From: Muraenolepis orangiensis
Lineage: Eukaryota > Chordata > Actinopteri > Gadiformes > Muraenolepididae
Direction of reading: 5' to 3'
Assembly: GCA_027704905.1 (NCBI GenBank)
Contig: CM051004.1
Span: 14,882,164 to 14,946,163 of the forward strand
DNA: 64,000 nt
Below the pieces are notes generated by a model that ran no database searches, was not told the origin of the DNA, and saw only the letters and a program-made list of their open reading frames with translations. Of the stretch, positions 10,190-27,904 are shown one piece after another. Made by a program: the position numbers and the translations under genes. Numbering within the stretch: the first letter of the stretch is position 1; the number at the start of each line of letters is the position of its first letter.

Positions 10190-13100
10190 AAACAGACCTG
10201 TACATCAGGTAATCTGTTATTCCAACGTGAATTGAATAATCTATCAAACAAAAACGTAATAAGTACAAAATGCATTTCCTGCAGAAAATATGGTAAGTAC
10301 TGTAGTGTACAAAGTCCTCATATACGGTCAGTAGTATGGTAAGTATGAGAAGAAGTATTAGCATGATGAATAGGAGTATTTGTTTCATAACTAGATGTAT
10401 TAGCATGATAAGTAGTAGCAGTATAAGTATGATAGGTATAAGTACTAGCATGATACGCAGTCAAAGTGTTATTTGTATGATAAGTAGTAGAAGAAGTATG
10501 AGCATGATACTTAGAAGCCATTAGCCGGAAATAACAGGTTTTTAGCTGGTAAAATGAATAAAAACGATAAATTCAAAACCTGCCGGTCAAAATGTCCGGT
10601 AATAATGCTCATACAAAACTTAGATAATGCCATGAAGTGACTGAATCAGCTGCCGCACCAACGAGATGCAGTGGCAGTGATGACAGCGCTCCACAGCTAT
10701 GGGGGTTTAACTATTGCGACGGCTTGCAAAGTGCTCATTTATGAGTTTAACGAGCTATACCCTGACTGGGCTACACTGGCTAAAATTGTTCTGCCCGTGT
10801 CAAGTGTGCCAGCAGAGAGGGGCTTCTCCCTGCAGAATTGTGTGAAGACATCACTGCGGAGTCGTCTGGAGGAGGAGAGAGTGACGCGGCGTATGCTTAT
10901 TGCAAGCTGCAAAGACACCTTGGACACTATTTCAGCTCGGCAGCAGAGGACTTTGCCGCAATGAAAATAAGGAGAAAGTAAAAAGTTACCTGGTAGCCTA
11001 CAGGGTAAATTTGATGCCATGTAGCCTTTTGTTAAAACGGGCTACAGATGTTACAGGTGTTTTGTTATAGCCTACATTTTAGCGGCTAATGAGGTTTTGC
11101 TCAATCGTTCCTGTTCGTTTTGCATAATCGTTTCTGTTGTTCATTAAATAGTCAAACTGATTTGAGGTCATTCTTTCGTCAACCTAGGTGTATATTATAA
11201 ATGAGTTTGTAACATAGACTGTTCTTGAAACAATTTGTCTGGTAAAAAAAAATCTTTCCGGCTAATTTTTGACCGGCAACAAAAAGTCCTAGCAGAAACC
11301 CTGCTTAGAAATATGAGCGACGTAAGATGTTAAAAAGCTGTTTTGATAAGTCATGAAGGTTGAAATCTGATGACTGTTTCATGTTTGAACAAAGTAAACA
11401 ATTTACAGAGTAGTAAAGTCTGAAAGGGTTGAAGTCTAAGCACCAATGGTGCTGCCCATTGACTTCCATTACATCCAATAAAATAATTCAAAAGTTTCAT
11501 AATTTTAAAGGAATATCATCCAATTGATTTAGAAAAGTAGCCTAAAAGCTATTGATTCCAATACAAGCTGAACATGAAAAAACATTTTAATGGATAGGTG
11601 CCAAAATACAGGAAGGATTATAAAGAGTTAAGCCTAAGAAGAACTCCCCTAATGAAGATCTAAGATATAACATGGCAGGAGTGTTCTCAGCCTCAGTTAC
11701 ATGTAAATCTCAACATATCTATTCACTGTCTTGGTTATCTTGGTTATCCTTCATTATTCACCACGTCTAGGTGCCACTTACCAAGTTTGTTTCACATCTA
11801 ATTAATTGCATTGTATAATCATCAATGGTTTTCATCAATTAAATACTTGGTGGTGTCCTCCAAGTTGCAGGAGTATATACATACCAGCTGAAAAGGGTAG
11901 GAAGGCCTCTCTTTTTCTCGACAGGCCGTTCTGGTCCAGGAAGTGTTGAGGGTTAAAGGAGTGTGGTGTTTCCCACATAGACTCATCATGTAGAACAGAG
12001 TTCAGGGGGGCCATCACAGTGGTGCCCTGTGGGAGGAATAAGAGCAATAAGGAGATCAGATGGGACCTTTTCAAAATAAAGGTTGGTTGTATTAATAATT
12101 ACTTTGGAAAGGCCTCCTACCTTGGGGATGGTGTACTTTCCAAGGGTGGTGTCTCTGGTAGTCATTCGGGCCACATTGAGAGGTATGATGTTACCCATCC
12201 TTTGGATCTCTTGTATGACAGCGTAAGTATAGGGAGTGCTGTCTCTGTCATTCATGGAGGGTTTTCTGGATGAGCCAACTACGGTATCTAGTTCAGCCTG
12301 GACCTTCCCTGCATGATAACATTAAAGAGGATATCAATGACCCCATATGGATAAAAGTATCAATGCAAGTTTATTTATTCTTCAGTTCTAGGGTTTGAAA
12401 TGGATTGGCTCTCAGAAAAAACCCAAAATGAACATCAAAATTATTATTAGAAAATTGACGAGAAACATAATGCTCAATGGTCTAAAATGAATGAATGCAG
12501 TAACATTCCCAATTACTTTGTATGTGAGGGTAGTAGGCCATGTAGAGCAGTCCCCAGTGCAGAGTAGTGCTGGTGGTCTCAGTGCCAGCAAAAAATAGGT
12601 CCAGTGTAGAATTACACAGGTTCCCAAGGTCAAACGTTGATTCAGAATCCTCATTCTACCAAGAATCCGGCATCAAAACAGACAACCACCAAAATAGTAT
12701 TAATCTAGCATTAGATACACTGGTAAATAAATGTTTTTCCTCAAAAGCTTTGTTGGTTATTTTGGTATTTATTCGTCTAACGACAGAAAATGTCAGCAGG
12801 AGTGTATTGGAAAGCCCTGGTCAGGAGTCAAGAGGAAAACCGCTAGGTGTTTAACTACAATATTGATAACTATTAACAATATGTGGAGTAATGTCAGATC
12901 CACCACACATGTACGCCTACACTTACCTTGAGCATTTCTGTGAGGAAGCAGTCGATGTAGTCTCTGGGCGACGAGGGGTCATGATCCACTCTGTGCTCTT
13001 TGATCTGCTCTTCAATATAGGACATCATTTCACCAGTCAGAGTGAGCATCCTCCTGTGAGGTCCGGGGAGATGCCTCACCAGCCATGGAAACATGTTGTA

Positions 13101-15248
13101 CAGCTACAGAGAACACAGAAGTTTACGAAGACACAATAAGTCTGTCATACAGTGGTGAAAAATTCATTACATTGGACCTGTATAAATAAAATACTTACCA
13201 ATGCCCCTACTCCTCCTTCTAAGATCAGCACTTCATTGAAGGACTCTATGATAGAGTCATGCTGCTTCTCAGTGTACTCAAAGCGTTTTCCAAACACCAA
13301 ACAGCAGATGATGTTGGATACCGCCCTGGTCAACGGCATTTTAGGATCAATAGCCGCTCCTAACAATATTTGACACATAGACTGTCTTTTAACCTGCACA
13401 TTTTAACTGTAAATTACATTACCATGCACTTTACTGCAACATTTGCACTCTGGTTAGATGCTAAATTATTGTCGCTGTACTTTACTTGTGCTGTGCAATG
13501 ACAATACATTTGAATGTAATCTAAAGTTGTAACATACACAGCTGGCAACCATTACAGCCTCTATAAGATAAAAACACTCAACCAGTAGGCCTACCTTCCT
13601 GCTCAGCAAAGACCCCAATCAGGTACTGGCACTCCTGCAGGATGGATGGTTCCAGACTCTTTTTACCCAAACCAAAGTCTCTGAGTGTCTGCAGCGCAAA
13701 TCTTCTCTGCTGCCTCCAGTGGTTACCATTTGACAAAATCAAACCTGTTGAAATCACTTAATAAATAACAATTTGCAGTCTGAAAGTTCAATGTTACCTT
13801 CTCTGCAACAAAAGTAAGCCCCTTTTAAAGATGTCACCCCTCCCACAAAGCTTAATAGTTATATAAGAAAACAATTCAAACATTTGGTAATACTTTAGAT
13901 TGGCCTACAGCCCACAACTTACAGTGTAATTACTCAGGAGTAATGGTCATTTATTGTACCAGCTTGTATGCACCAATATACTTATATAGATCAGTGGATT
14001 AGCCATGCTTTAGGTTAACATGTGCCTTCATGCACATTCCGTTCGAAATACTTTCGAACGGAATGTGCATTAATGAATGACACAAGATAGATCATTGCCT
14101 GATCATTGCCTAGCACGGGTCATGCTGTAGGCTGTAGGCTACTCATTTAGGGGACACAATCACAAGGACTAGGACAGTTTTTATCAACAGGCAGTGGGCC
14201 TACTGCCTCTAAACTGCCAGGAGTGCTGCCACTATCATAACATTGTTATCCATATTACATAACACTATCATACACTATCATACTTTTGCTGGACCTTCTG
14301 GACTCATTACGGTTACTGAATAAATGCTTTTTGCACATTTCAACATATAAGTATATCATCAATCAGTCTCTTTATTGTTCTTTTTATTGTGTACAGCATT
14401 GTTAAAGTTATAGTATAGTGTAGGTTTAAAGTTAATTCAAAGGGCTGTAGGTATTATTGAAGAGTGAGAATATCAGTGTTTTTTTATTTCATTACAATTT
14501 TAGGTGTTTTATGCTTGGTTGTGCAACACTTTTGTCCTTGCTTCAAAAGTGCATGCATGTAAGTTGCTGTGAAAGCCAGCTATGTTTTTGTTGCTGCAAT
14601 ACACAAAGATACTTGGGTATAAAATATACATAATTTGGGTATAAAATGCAACACAATACCTTTAGTTCCAATCGCATCGGATATAAATGGTAGTCTTGGG
14701 CGATCTTCATAGTCTTCCCCTTTCAGGACGAAGGCTTCTCTTATAAGCTTGTATCCGTTGATAACCACAACCCTTCCATCCATGATTCGAAGACTAAAAA
14801 TTGGTCCATATTTCTCAGCAAACTAAAAGAAAATGTATTAATGATGATTCAAGATTTAAGATGTTTTGATTGCAACAATTGCAAATTACAATGGAATGCT
14901 TACTCTCCCTTCCCATTTTCTTTAACAGTGGCAAAACGTACAGAAACAACATAGTGACCCTATGTTGTTTCTGTACGTTTGCCAATAGAGACCATGAATT
15001 GAAAGTTTAAAAAGATAGACTTTAACTGTTAGAAATAAGTGTGTTACCTGGGTAAAATTCAGATGTAGTTTGGAGGGCTCAACCCGGTGTAAGTCCCCAA
15101 TAATAGGAAGAGACCAGGGTCCCGGAGGGAAATTCCAGGGGGTTCTATGCTTTAAATAGTCAGCAAGGATCAAGAAAATAAAGATGAATATTAAAACACC
15201 ACTCGTGTCCATCCACTCCAGAGCTAATATTTCAGAAAACACAGCCAT
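9951..15248 (-). CDS. Cytochrome P450 family 2, copy B, complete nine-exon gene
   Basis: Exons on the minus strand: 15048-15248, 14660-14822, 13595-13744, 13199-13359, 12927-13103, 12517-12655, 12121-12308, 11885-12026, 9951-10126. The total is 1497 bp, or 498 residues plus stop, with GT-AG borders and the classic CYP2 exon lengths (163, 150, 161, 177, 188, 142 for exons 2-5, 7 and 8). The protein has a membrane anchor (residues 17-35), hinge FPPGPW (40-45), helix I oxygen-binding AGTETT (307-312), helix K ExxR as EIQR (364-367) and haem loop FSAGKRVCPGE with Cys445. It should be an endoplasmic-reticulum monooxygenase using NADPH-P450 reductase, acting on fatty acids or foreign chemicals. The exact subfamily (CYP2J/2N/2P/2AD-like) is not decided. 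Intron 8 holds a hAT fragment and a long TG tract at the exon 9 acceptor. Confidence 0.93.
10135..10186. repeat. (AC)26 microsatellite abutting the exon 9 acceptor of copy B
   Basis: On the transcribed strand this is (TG)26. It ends 8 nt before the first base of exon 9, with only CCTCGTAG between, so it takes the place of the usual polypyrimidine tract. Confidence 0.95.
10322..10516. repeat. Imperfect minisatellite of GTA/ATGATAAGTA-type words
   Basis: Degenerate repeats of words such as AGTATTAGCATGATAAGTAG lie in intron 8 of copy B. Unit 2 has the same array (21674-21868), and copy E has a shorter, diverged version (about 46335-46500 and 46800-46870). Confidence 0.75.
10518..11303 (+). mobile_element. 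hAT transposon fragment in intron 8 of copy B
   Basis: A plus-strand frame at 10671-10964 encodes the hAT C-terminal dimerisation region (YPDWATLAKIVLPVSSVPAE, then RGFSLQNCVKTSLRSRL). The right end reads AGCAGAAACCCTG, the inverted form of a CAGGGTTTCTGC terminus. The 8-bp flanks CTTAGAAG and CTTAGAAA fit a hAT target duplication. The left end is incomplete. In this copy a TGA interrupts the upstream part that is open in copy C. It is antisense to the CYP2 gene. Confidence 0.75.
14030..14070. repeat. Perfect 19-bp-arm palindrome in intron 2 of copy B
   Basis: The arms are 14030-14048 and 14052-14070, with a 3-nt loop (TAC). Units 1 and 3 have non-palindromic versions of the same site. Confidence 0.95.
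14934..14980. repeat. Perfect 21-bp-arm palindrome in intron 1 of copy B
   Basis: The arms are 14934-14954 and 14960-14980, with a 5-nt loop. It is shared by copies C (26281-26327) and D (36703-36749) but absent from copies A and E, which read straight through with a GGGTCAGCCA-type sequence. Confidence 0.95.
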
Positions 15249-15419
15249 TTGTTATTTTCAGTGTCTGGTTGTATCGTTGTATCAAGAATGGAAGCCTTTG
15301 CTGACAGAAGATATTTGAGACCTGCATCCGGAACAAAGTCTATATGTGTTGACCAGGTGCACAAATAAGGCCACAGGTCAATACTGCCGTAATACAATGT
15401 TATTACATTTGATGAAGAG

Positions 15420-15451
<32 letters not shown>

Positions 15452-16056
15452 ATTCGCACACCTACTGTAAATCTAACAAACCCTTTATCAATTTTCTTAG
15501 TTGTGGCAGTGTTGCTTACACCACACCTATGTCAGCCTGGTATGTTCTATGGTGTTTAATATTAAAAGTTAGCAAACTCACTAGAGTGTTAGGGTCAGGT
15601 GTTGACTTGCACTTTGTCTAAGTGGCATACTGAAAAGTTCAAATGAACCAGAAGGCAATGCATTTATTTACTGTAAACAAGTTAACCACTTGAATGGGCT
15701 ACTTGCACAAACACATTCTTCTTAATACAACTAAATGCTGCTCGACTGTTTCCGGTTCAACGGCGACATTCTTCACCCGGTGTTTACAAGAGCTCCCAAA
15801 GTTGAACATCACCGATGTTATGTAAACATATTTACATAAGTTAACACTGCTAATATACACCATCTAAGGCATAATAGTCATCAAGGAAGGTTATTCAAGT
15901 TTGTTTGAGAAGGGAGAGAATTGAAAGCTAAGGATTTAGGAGGGTAGGCATCGTCTAGGAGCATGGTTCAGTAACAATAACTGTTCTACTCATAATAACC
16001 TACTTGCTTTCTTCCATGAAGCAGAGGGTATATTTATTTTTTCTCTTTCTTCTTAG

Positions 16057-16180
16057 ATTATGCTCTGTGATTCATCGCCAGTGGTGTTGAGGCACAGCCA
16101 ATGCTCCTGTGTGGCAGGCACTGTTTTGTGCAATCACATAGTGGCTTTGCTGTTCCAAACAAGTGCTCAAGATCAATTAC
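16057..16180 (+). pseudogene. SWIM zinc-finger relic (unit 2)
   Basis: Same fragment as in unit 1 (HSQCSCVAGTVLCNH) but without the LINE. It shows the uninterrupted state of the unit 1 insertion site. Confidence 0.4.
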
Positions 16181-17037
16181 AGAAAAAGCTGACCATTTAT
16201 TTTTCTCCACATACATGCCAAGATACCTGTCTTTGAGAAATGAACATGAGCGGTTCTTCAATGAAAGATTGGAATGATAAAATATTTTATTATCATGTAT
16301 TTTTTGCCAATATGTTACAATAGTTCAATATGATATATGTACAATATGTTACAATGTTAATTTTTACAAATCTATACAAATGACTTTACATTCAACAGTT
16401 TGCTTACATTGATAATGTTTGTGTACATAAGATTTACAGAATGTTTAACAAAATGATCTGCCACTGGAATTAACAAAATTCACTAAATCGAATTACAAAA
16501 ACCTGGTTTTGAACCAATGCTTTACTTAACCCATGCCTTAACTAATGCCTTGTTTTGGTAGTTTAACAACAGGCATGCCACTGTAAACGTCTGCCAATAA
16601 GCCCTTTCATGGTGCAGTGAGATTTGTAGGTGGAGTACATCTCACTTTGCAGGAGTGGTGAGGATGGTGTCTGACACTTGAGCTCAGTGCAGTCCAAGAT
16701 GACCTGGGTGTCTGGGAAGTCTCAGAATTCCTCAGGGAGGTAAGCTTGCACTTCTGCAGGTGTGAGCCAGATGCATTGAGAGCCCAGTGCAGTGGCTAGA
16801 AAACGTGTCCATGTTGCAATAATGCAGCTCACTGTGGACCGATGTATGTTGAGTCGATGCGCCGGGTCCCTGTCCTTCAAACCAACCGACAGGAAGACGA
16901 GGAAAATAAAGAACTCGTCGATTGGCTGGAGCAGCTGTCTCTGGAAGGTTAAAAAAAGGTTACTGCTTTAAGTTATAAACTAGTAAGGCTGTGCTCTTGT
17001 TTGGCAAAATGTTATATAATGGTTATGTGTACCATAC

Positions 17038-18485
17038 TGTAGCAGGATAGACTGTTCAGCCCTATCACCACACGGGGCAACCTTTATAAAGAGGGGTCAG
17101 TGTCGCTCTTGCTCCCTCTTGCTCTTTGGCACGAAGGCCACTTCCGGGTTCCGCTGACGTGCTTTCTCCGCTGGCACCGGTGAGTTTGCAGTGGCTGCCG
17201 TTTGTTGTACACCTAGCATGGCAATTAGCCTAAATACTAAATGCATCACTGGTTGTAGACCCTTGCAGGGATCCTGCAGCCCATGTCTGCTGCCGCTGTA
17301 AATGAAGCTCTCCTGCTGTGTTTGTCTGAACTTGGCCTGATCGGTAGGTAGACCTTCTGCGTGTCTCATTCTTCCTGAATAATGTTAATGTAGTATTATT
17401 ATCGTAACATCACCTTAAAATGTCTGCTAGGCTCTGCGCTGGAAGCGTGATCAAGAAGGACTGCTGTTTTGCCTCTACGTTTGTGTTGCATCCACGGCTA
17501 CTACGACTGTCTTGCCTGCCTGACTGAGTGTTGCCTGGACGGCTGGTCTGCCCTCACGGCTGTGTCTGTCTGTACAGCTGGCTTGCCTGCCCTACTGTGC
17601 TTCACCGCTACACTGCTGCCTGACTGAGTGTTGCCTGGACGGCTTGCCTGCCCTCACGGCTGTGTCTGTCTGCACAGCTGGCTTGCCTGCCCTACTGTGC
17701 TTCACCGCTACACTACTGCCTAGCGGGTGTTGCTCTTGGCCTGCATTGTCTGCAGTGCCTCTTGGTGTCACTGTGCCTTTGTGTCACCTTGCCCTTCACT
17801 ACAGGGCCATATTTTAAACATTGTTATCGCGGACTATTCAATTAATCTCTGTTTCTGATTAGTTATTTCATTGACCCTGTTGAGTTAAGTTTGTTTTGTT
17901 TCTTTCATTTAATATCAGTGAACTGATCAGTATTTCGTTGTATTATTGACTTTTTATTGTCTTTATACTTATCTTATGTGTTGGTCTGTGTATTAATTTG
18001 TGTTGACTGTTTATCCCAGTAATTGTGTCTCGTTTGCCCCTCTTTAGTTGCTGAGAGCCAAAGGTGTGGTGCTGGTGTCCCCGGTGGCGGCTTCCCCCCT
18101 TTTTGTGTGTCGTGCTGTGTTCCCCCAGATTTTGGTGTTCTTTCGTATGAGTGTGTAGGATCACGGGTGCCTTAATTTACTTTGTTGGGATCCCTCTCAC
18201 CCCCCGTCACCTCCATCCACTGGTAAGCCTCAGCATCCCTGAATTAAGATTTCCCCCTTTATTTCCAGTGTGTATGTTGTTCTTACTGTGTTTTCAATGA
18301 TATTTTAATATAGGAAATAAAACATTTGATGAATTGGAACCACGTCTCCTGCCCCTCAGTATTACGAACCTGAGTGCCTTATTGGTACTTAGAATAATTA
18401 TTTCTTTGGGTGCAATTCCCAAGGTGGCGTTGTCTGGCTTTTAGTTAAATAGTATTTCAAACAATCACTCCCACGTACCGCTACA
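17038..18485 (+). mobile_element. Solo LTR with ATAC target duplication
   Basis: The 1448-bp segment begins TGTAGC and ends GCTACA. It is flanked by ATAC on both sides (17034-17037 and 18486-18489), and units 1, 3 and 4 keep the empty site with a single ATAC. It contains two tandem copies of a 100-bp segment (17519-17718) and an AATAAA near 18316, which gives the orientation. No primer-binding site or internal genes are present, so this is most simply a solo LTR left by LTR-LTR recombination. A non-autonomous LTR element is also possible. Confidence 0.8.
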
Positions 18486-18879
18486 ATACCATGGGGAAAA
18501 ATTGAGTTGCTGTAGTGCACTGGTGTATTTAAAGGGGGCTGAGTCCTTTAGTGTAGCCTTCTGTAAAGGCAATGGCATCCCACCCTCTGTTACTACAGAG
18601 CAGCTCAGACCATAACCTACCACTGATGGACGTGCTCTGGAGGCTCTTGGCTCTGGAGACCTGAACCATTTTGTAAATTGAAGGCTCAATCAAACCCCAA
18701 AACGCCATCAGGTGGTCATAGCTTGGAAATCCATTTACAAAAAGACACATACATCATGTCAGTCATCAATTAACAAAGTAAATACAATCATACACGATCA
18801 CCAAAATAATGTTAGCTGTAACAACTAAGCCAATGTCTCATCTCATATGCATGACACAGGCTGCAACGGTCACGCAGTA

Positions 18880-18938
18880 CATTTACATTTACATTTAGGG
18901 CATTTGGCAGACGCTTTTATCCAAAGCGACTTACAAGG
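18880..18938 (+). repeat. Short dispersed repeat with TTTATCCAAAGCGACTTACA core
   Basis: Same element as at 1997. Unit 1 has GTAGGCACATTAAC at the site where unit 2 carries the insertion. Confidence 0.6.
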
Positions 18939-20913
18939 TACATTAACTTTTTTTTAATAAGACTTACAATAGGATTCTTTATAGTTTAACTGATGTTTAC
19001 TTTGGTCGATGTCAAACAGTTAGCTGAATAGCACAACGTTACCTGGTATAGAATTGGATGTCCGCGTTGGGTTCTTCTCAGGTCGGGATGGGTTGGAAAG
19101 CCATGGAAACTCTAAACACCATTACATTTCGATGATGCCGAACAAAGAGGAACACAACAATGTTTGGAGTATTTCTTCTCCTGTTTTTGAAAACGCATTT
19201 TCTTATGGGAATTCATGCCAAAATAGTACCTCAGGAGCTGTAGCTAGCTAATTTGAAGTAAACAAATACACCGGAACTGGCTGAACCGTATAATTTGCAG
19301 TCGGAAGTACTTCACAAAGCTTAGTGCAAGCTGAGCTTTTGGTTCAAAAAAATGTGCAATGTGTAAAAGTGCAAAACAATACTCATAATAATGAAATAAT
19401 AAAACTCTCTCAGTACAGTGTCTTTCTTATATGCAAAATAAAATAAATGCAAATTAAAGACAATATTAAATTAATTGAACAAATACTTAAATAATTACAT
19501 AAAACAAACAGACACCTACAGAGCCCCTAAAGTCACAAAAGGTACATTTTGTGTGCACAGTATACAAAATATGATCTTTTGGGACTTGAGGGGCTCCGAA
19601 GGAACCTGTAACAGCTCTCTTATGGGACATTCAAGTGCTCTTTGGGGCCATCAGGTGGCCACAGGGGCCCTAAGCTGACGCTTAATGTGATTGTGACCAA
19701 TTTTCTGGACGAAAAAAAGGTTGTGGGAGTAAGACAAACATGGTTCAGTAATATAAAAGTCTATATTATTTGGATATTTTTGCAATGTGAGTATCTAACA
19801 AACCATAAAAATTATATTTCTTCCAACATTAAAAATAATTGTATAAAGTTGTGGGTGGAGTCACATTTATTTTTCTTGATAATGAAAGAACATTCGCCCG
19901 GTTCCCTCTTCCACGCTTGAGAGAAATGTCGAATTAATGACATTCATTTTGAATATGAAACTATAACTTTGCCTAGATAGCTCCTTATACTCGTATACTA
20001 GTATACTTATACTAATTTTACAGGGCACTCTCAATGGCCGCAATTACACTTAACTGTCCAATTAGCATTTTTCAATGGAATGTATTTAAAAATTAAAAGT
20101 TACTATATAACATCCCCAGAAACACAGGCAGCTTTGAAAGACTGTTTCTACAGTACATCAAAGCCAGCCTCCCACCCACCTTCGACTCATACCGGTTAGC
20201 CTACAGTTAGCCTACAGTCTACAGAGGAGGCCATTAATCACCGCGCCTTTGTATGAATATATATATATTCAAATTTGCAGTACTGTACATAGGGCCACTG
20301 GCTCACAGTTTGCAATTCTTTATCTATTTTGTATAGTTGTAATACTTAGTTTCAAACAATGTAACTAAGTATAATAATCCAGAATTACAATATAAGTGGG
20401 GTGAGCCACAGCAATTATGAAAACAATTGCAGTCTGCCATGTTGAAACATCTTACAGTAATGTCATGACAATCATTTTTCACTTTCCCTATTTAGTCTGT
20501 CTTGTCAGGTTTCTGACAGCTTCATATAGTCACTTTTCAGTGAGAAATATATTCCATAGAAAAATGTCAACTGGACATTCATTTGATTCATTGGTTGATT
20601 TATGTATCTGAATACAGAGTATTCATAACAAATAAGTAATTTTAGAGATCTCTCAATAGAGGCATCAGGACAGCGAAAGTTACAAAAAGAGCCATCTACA
20701 GGCCAAATGACGAAATTGCGGCCATTTGAGGTGGATCGCGAAATGAATGGTGGTGAAGGTGGTAAAGGTGAATAAGTAGCCAACTTCAGGCTCGTATGTT
20801 ACGAACACAACACAAACACGTTTGAATGCTTTGTGTGTTTTCACAAGTGATCACTTGTGTAGGCCAGCATGGGATCCCCACCTGCTACACAAGGATGTAC
20901 AAATGAAAACATT

Positions 20914-20919
20914 TTTATT
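20914..20919 (-). promoter_or_regulatory. Candidate poly(A) signal of CYP2 copy C
   Basis: Minus-strand AATAAA about 330 nt after the copy C stop codon, conserved with copies B and E. Confidence 0.45.
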
Positions 20920-21246
20920 TTGATGTGTTCAAGTCTTCAGAGGTCACAAAACCAATGAAGAGAATTAGCTGAATGTCACACTAATGGTTAACAATATCTC
21001 TAATAACGATCAAGACAACAACAAATAAGTGTTGCTGATAACCAAACACATGAATCAGTAGTATCAGTGTATTATGTTACCAAATGTGGCTTATTTAACA
21101 ATTGACAGACAATGATTAAAAGTTCCTCAGGCTCAGTGTAGATTCCCAAAATGTTAGCATGCCATTTTTAATTATAACATGTATTATGTATGGTCTGATG
21201 CTAGGTTAGAGGTTTAATTACAATAGGAAGGCTTTGGAGAGTGGCT

Positions 21247-26580
<5,334 letters not shown>

Positions 26581-26751
26581 TTGTTATTTTCAGTGTCTGG
26601 TTGTATCGTTGTATCAAGAATGGAAGCCTTTGCTGACAGAAGATATTTGAGACCTGCATCCGGAACAAAGTCTATATGTGTTGACCAGGTGCACAAATAA
26701 GGCCACATGTCAATACTGCCGTAATACAATGTTATTACATTTGATGAAGAG

Positions 26752-26787
<36 letters not shown>

Positions 26788-27384
26788 ATTCGCACACCTA
26801 CTGTAAATCTAACAAACCCTTTATCAATTTTCTTAGTTGTGGCAGTGTTGCTTACACCACACCTATGTCAGCCTGGTATGTTCTATGGTGTTTAATATTA
26901 AAAGTTAGCAAACTCACTAGAGTGTTAGGGTCAGGTGTTGACTTGCACTTTGTCTAAGTGGCATACTGAAAAGTTAAAATGAACCAGAAGGCAATGCATT
27001 TATTTACTGTAAACAAGTTAAACACTTGAATGGGCTACTTGCACAAACACATTCTTCTTAATACAACTAAATGCTGCTCGACTGTTTCCGGTTCAACGGC
27101 GACATTCTTCACCCGGTGTTTACAAGAGCTCCCAAAGTTGAACATCACCGATGTTATGTAAACATATTTACATAAGTTAACACTGCTAATATACACCATC
27201 TAAGGCATAATAGTCATCAAGGAAGGTTATTCAAGTTTGTTTGAGAAGGGAGAGAATTGAAAGCTAAGGATTTAGGAGGGTAGGCATCGTCTAGGAGCAT
27301 GGTTCAGTAACAATAACTGTTCTACTCATAATAACCTACTTGCTTTCTTCCATGAAGCAGAGGGTATATTTATTTTTTTCTTAG

Positions 27385-27510
27385 ATTATGCTCCGTGATT
27401 CATCGCCAGTGGTGTTGAGGCACAGCCAATGCTCCTGTGTGGCAGGCACTGTTTTGTGCAATCACATAGTGGCTTTGCTGTTCCAAACAAGTGCTCAAGA
27501 TCAATTACAG
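27385..27510 (+). pseudogene. SWIM zinc-finger relic (unit 3)
   Basis: Same SWIM-like fragment as units 1, 2 and 4, uninterrupted here. Confidence 0.4.
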
Positions 27511-27904
27511 AAAAAGCTGACCATTTATTTTTCTCCACATACATGCCAAGATACCTGTCTTTGAGAAATGAACATGAGCGGTTCTTCAATGAAAGATTGG
27601 AATGATAAAATATTTTATTATCATGTATTTTTTGCCAATATGTTACAATAGTTCAATATGATATATGTACAATATGTTACAATGTTCATTTTTACAAATC
27701 TATACAAATGACTTTACATTCAACAGTTTGCTTACATTGATAATGTTTGTGTACATAAGATTTACAGAATGTTTAACAAAATCATCTGCCACTGGAATAA
27801 ACAAAATTCACTAAATCGAATTACAAAAACCTGGTTTTGAACCAATGCTTTACTTAACCCATGCCTTAACTAATGCCTTGTTTTGGTAGTTTAACAACAG
27901 GCAT

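Larger units (their letters stand above)
1938..13371. repeat. CYP2 tandem duplication unit 1
   Basis: From about 1938 rightwards the sequence is nearly identical to units 2, 3 and 4 apart from transposon insertions. It contains exons 3-1 of CYP2 copy A, a spacer with transposon relics, and exons 9-4 of copy B. The distance from the copy A start codon to the copy B start codon is 11,369 bp. Homology to unit 2 stops at 1938, about 12 bp outside the point where exon 4 of copy A would begin. Confidence 0.85.
16565..19180 (-). pseudogene. Dead THAP/DDE transposase (unit 2), split by a solo LTR
   Basis: This is the unit 2 copy of the relic described at 6772-7862, with the same in-frame stop in the endonuclease part (about 16942-16565) and the THAP part near 19170-19050. 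A 1448-bp solo LTR (17038-18485) now separates the parts. Confidence 0.6.

Noticed and set aside
10135..10275. Cys-Val repeat 'proteins' from the AC microsatellites
   Set aside because: They are translations of a dinucleotide repeat running into exon 9; no start or splice context supports them.
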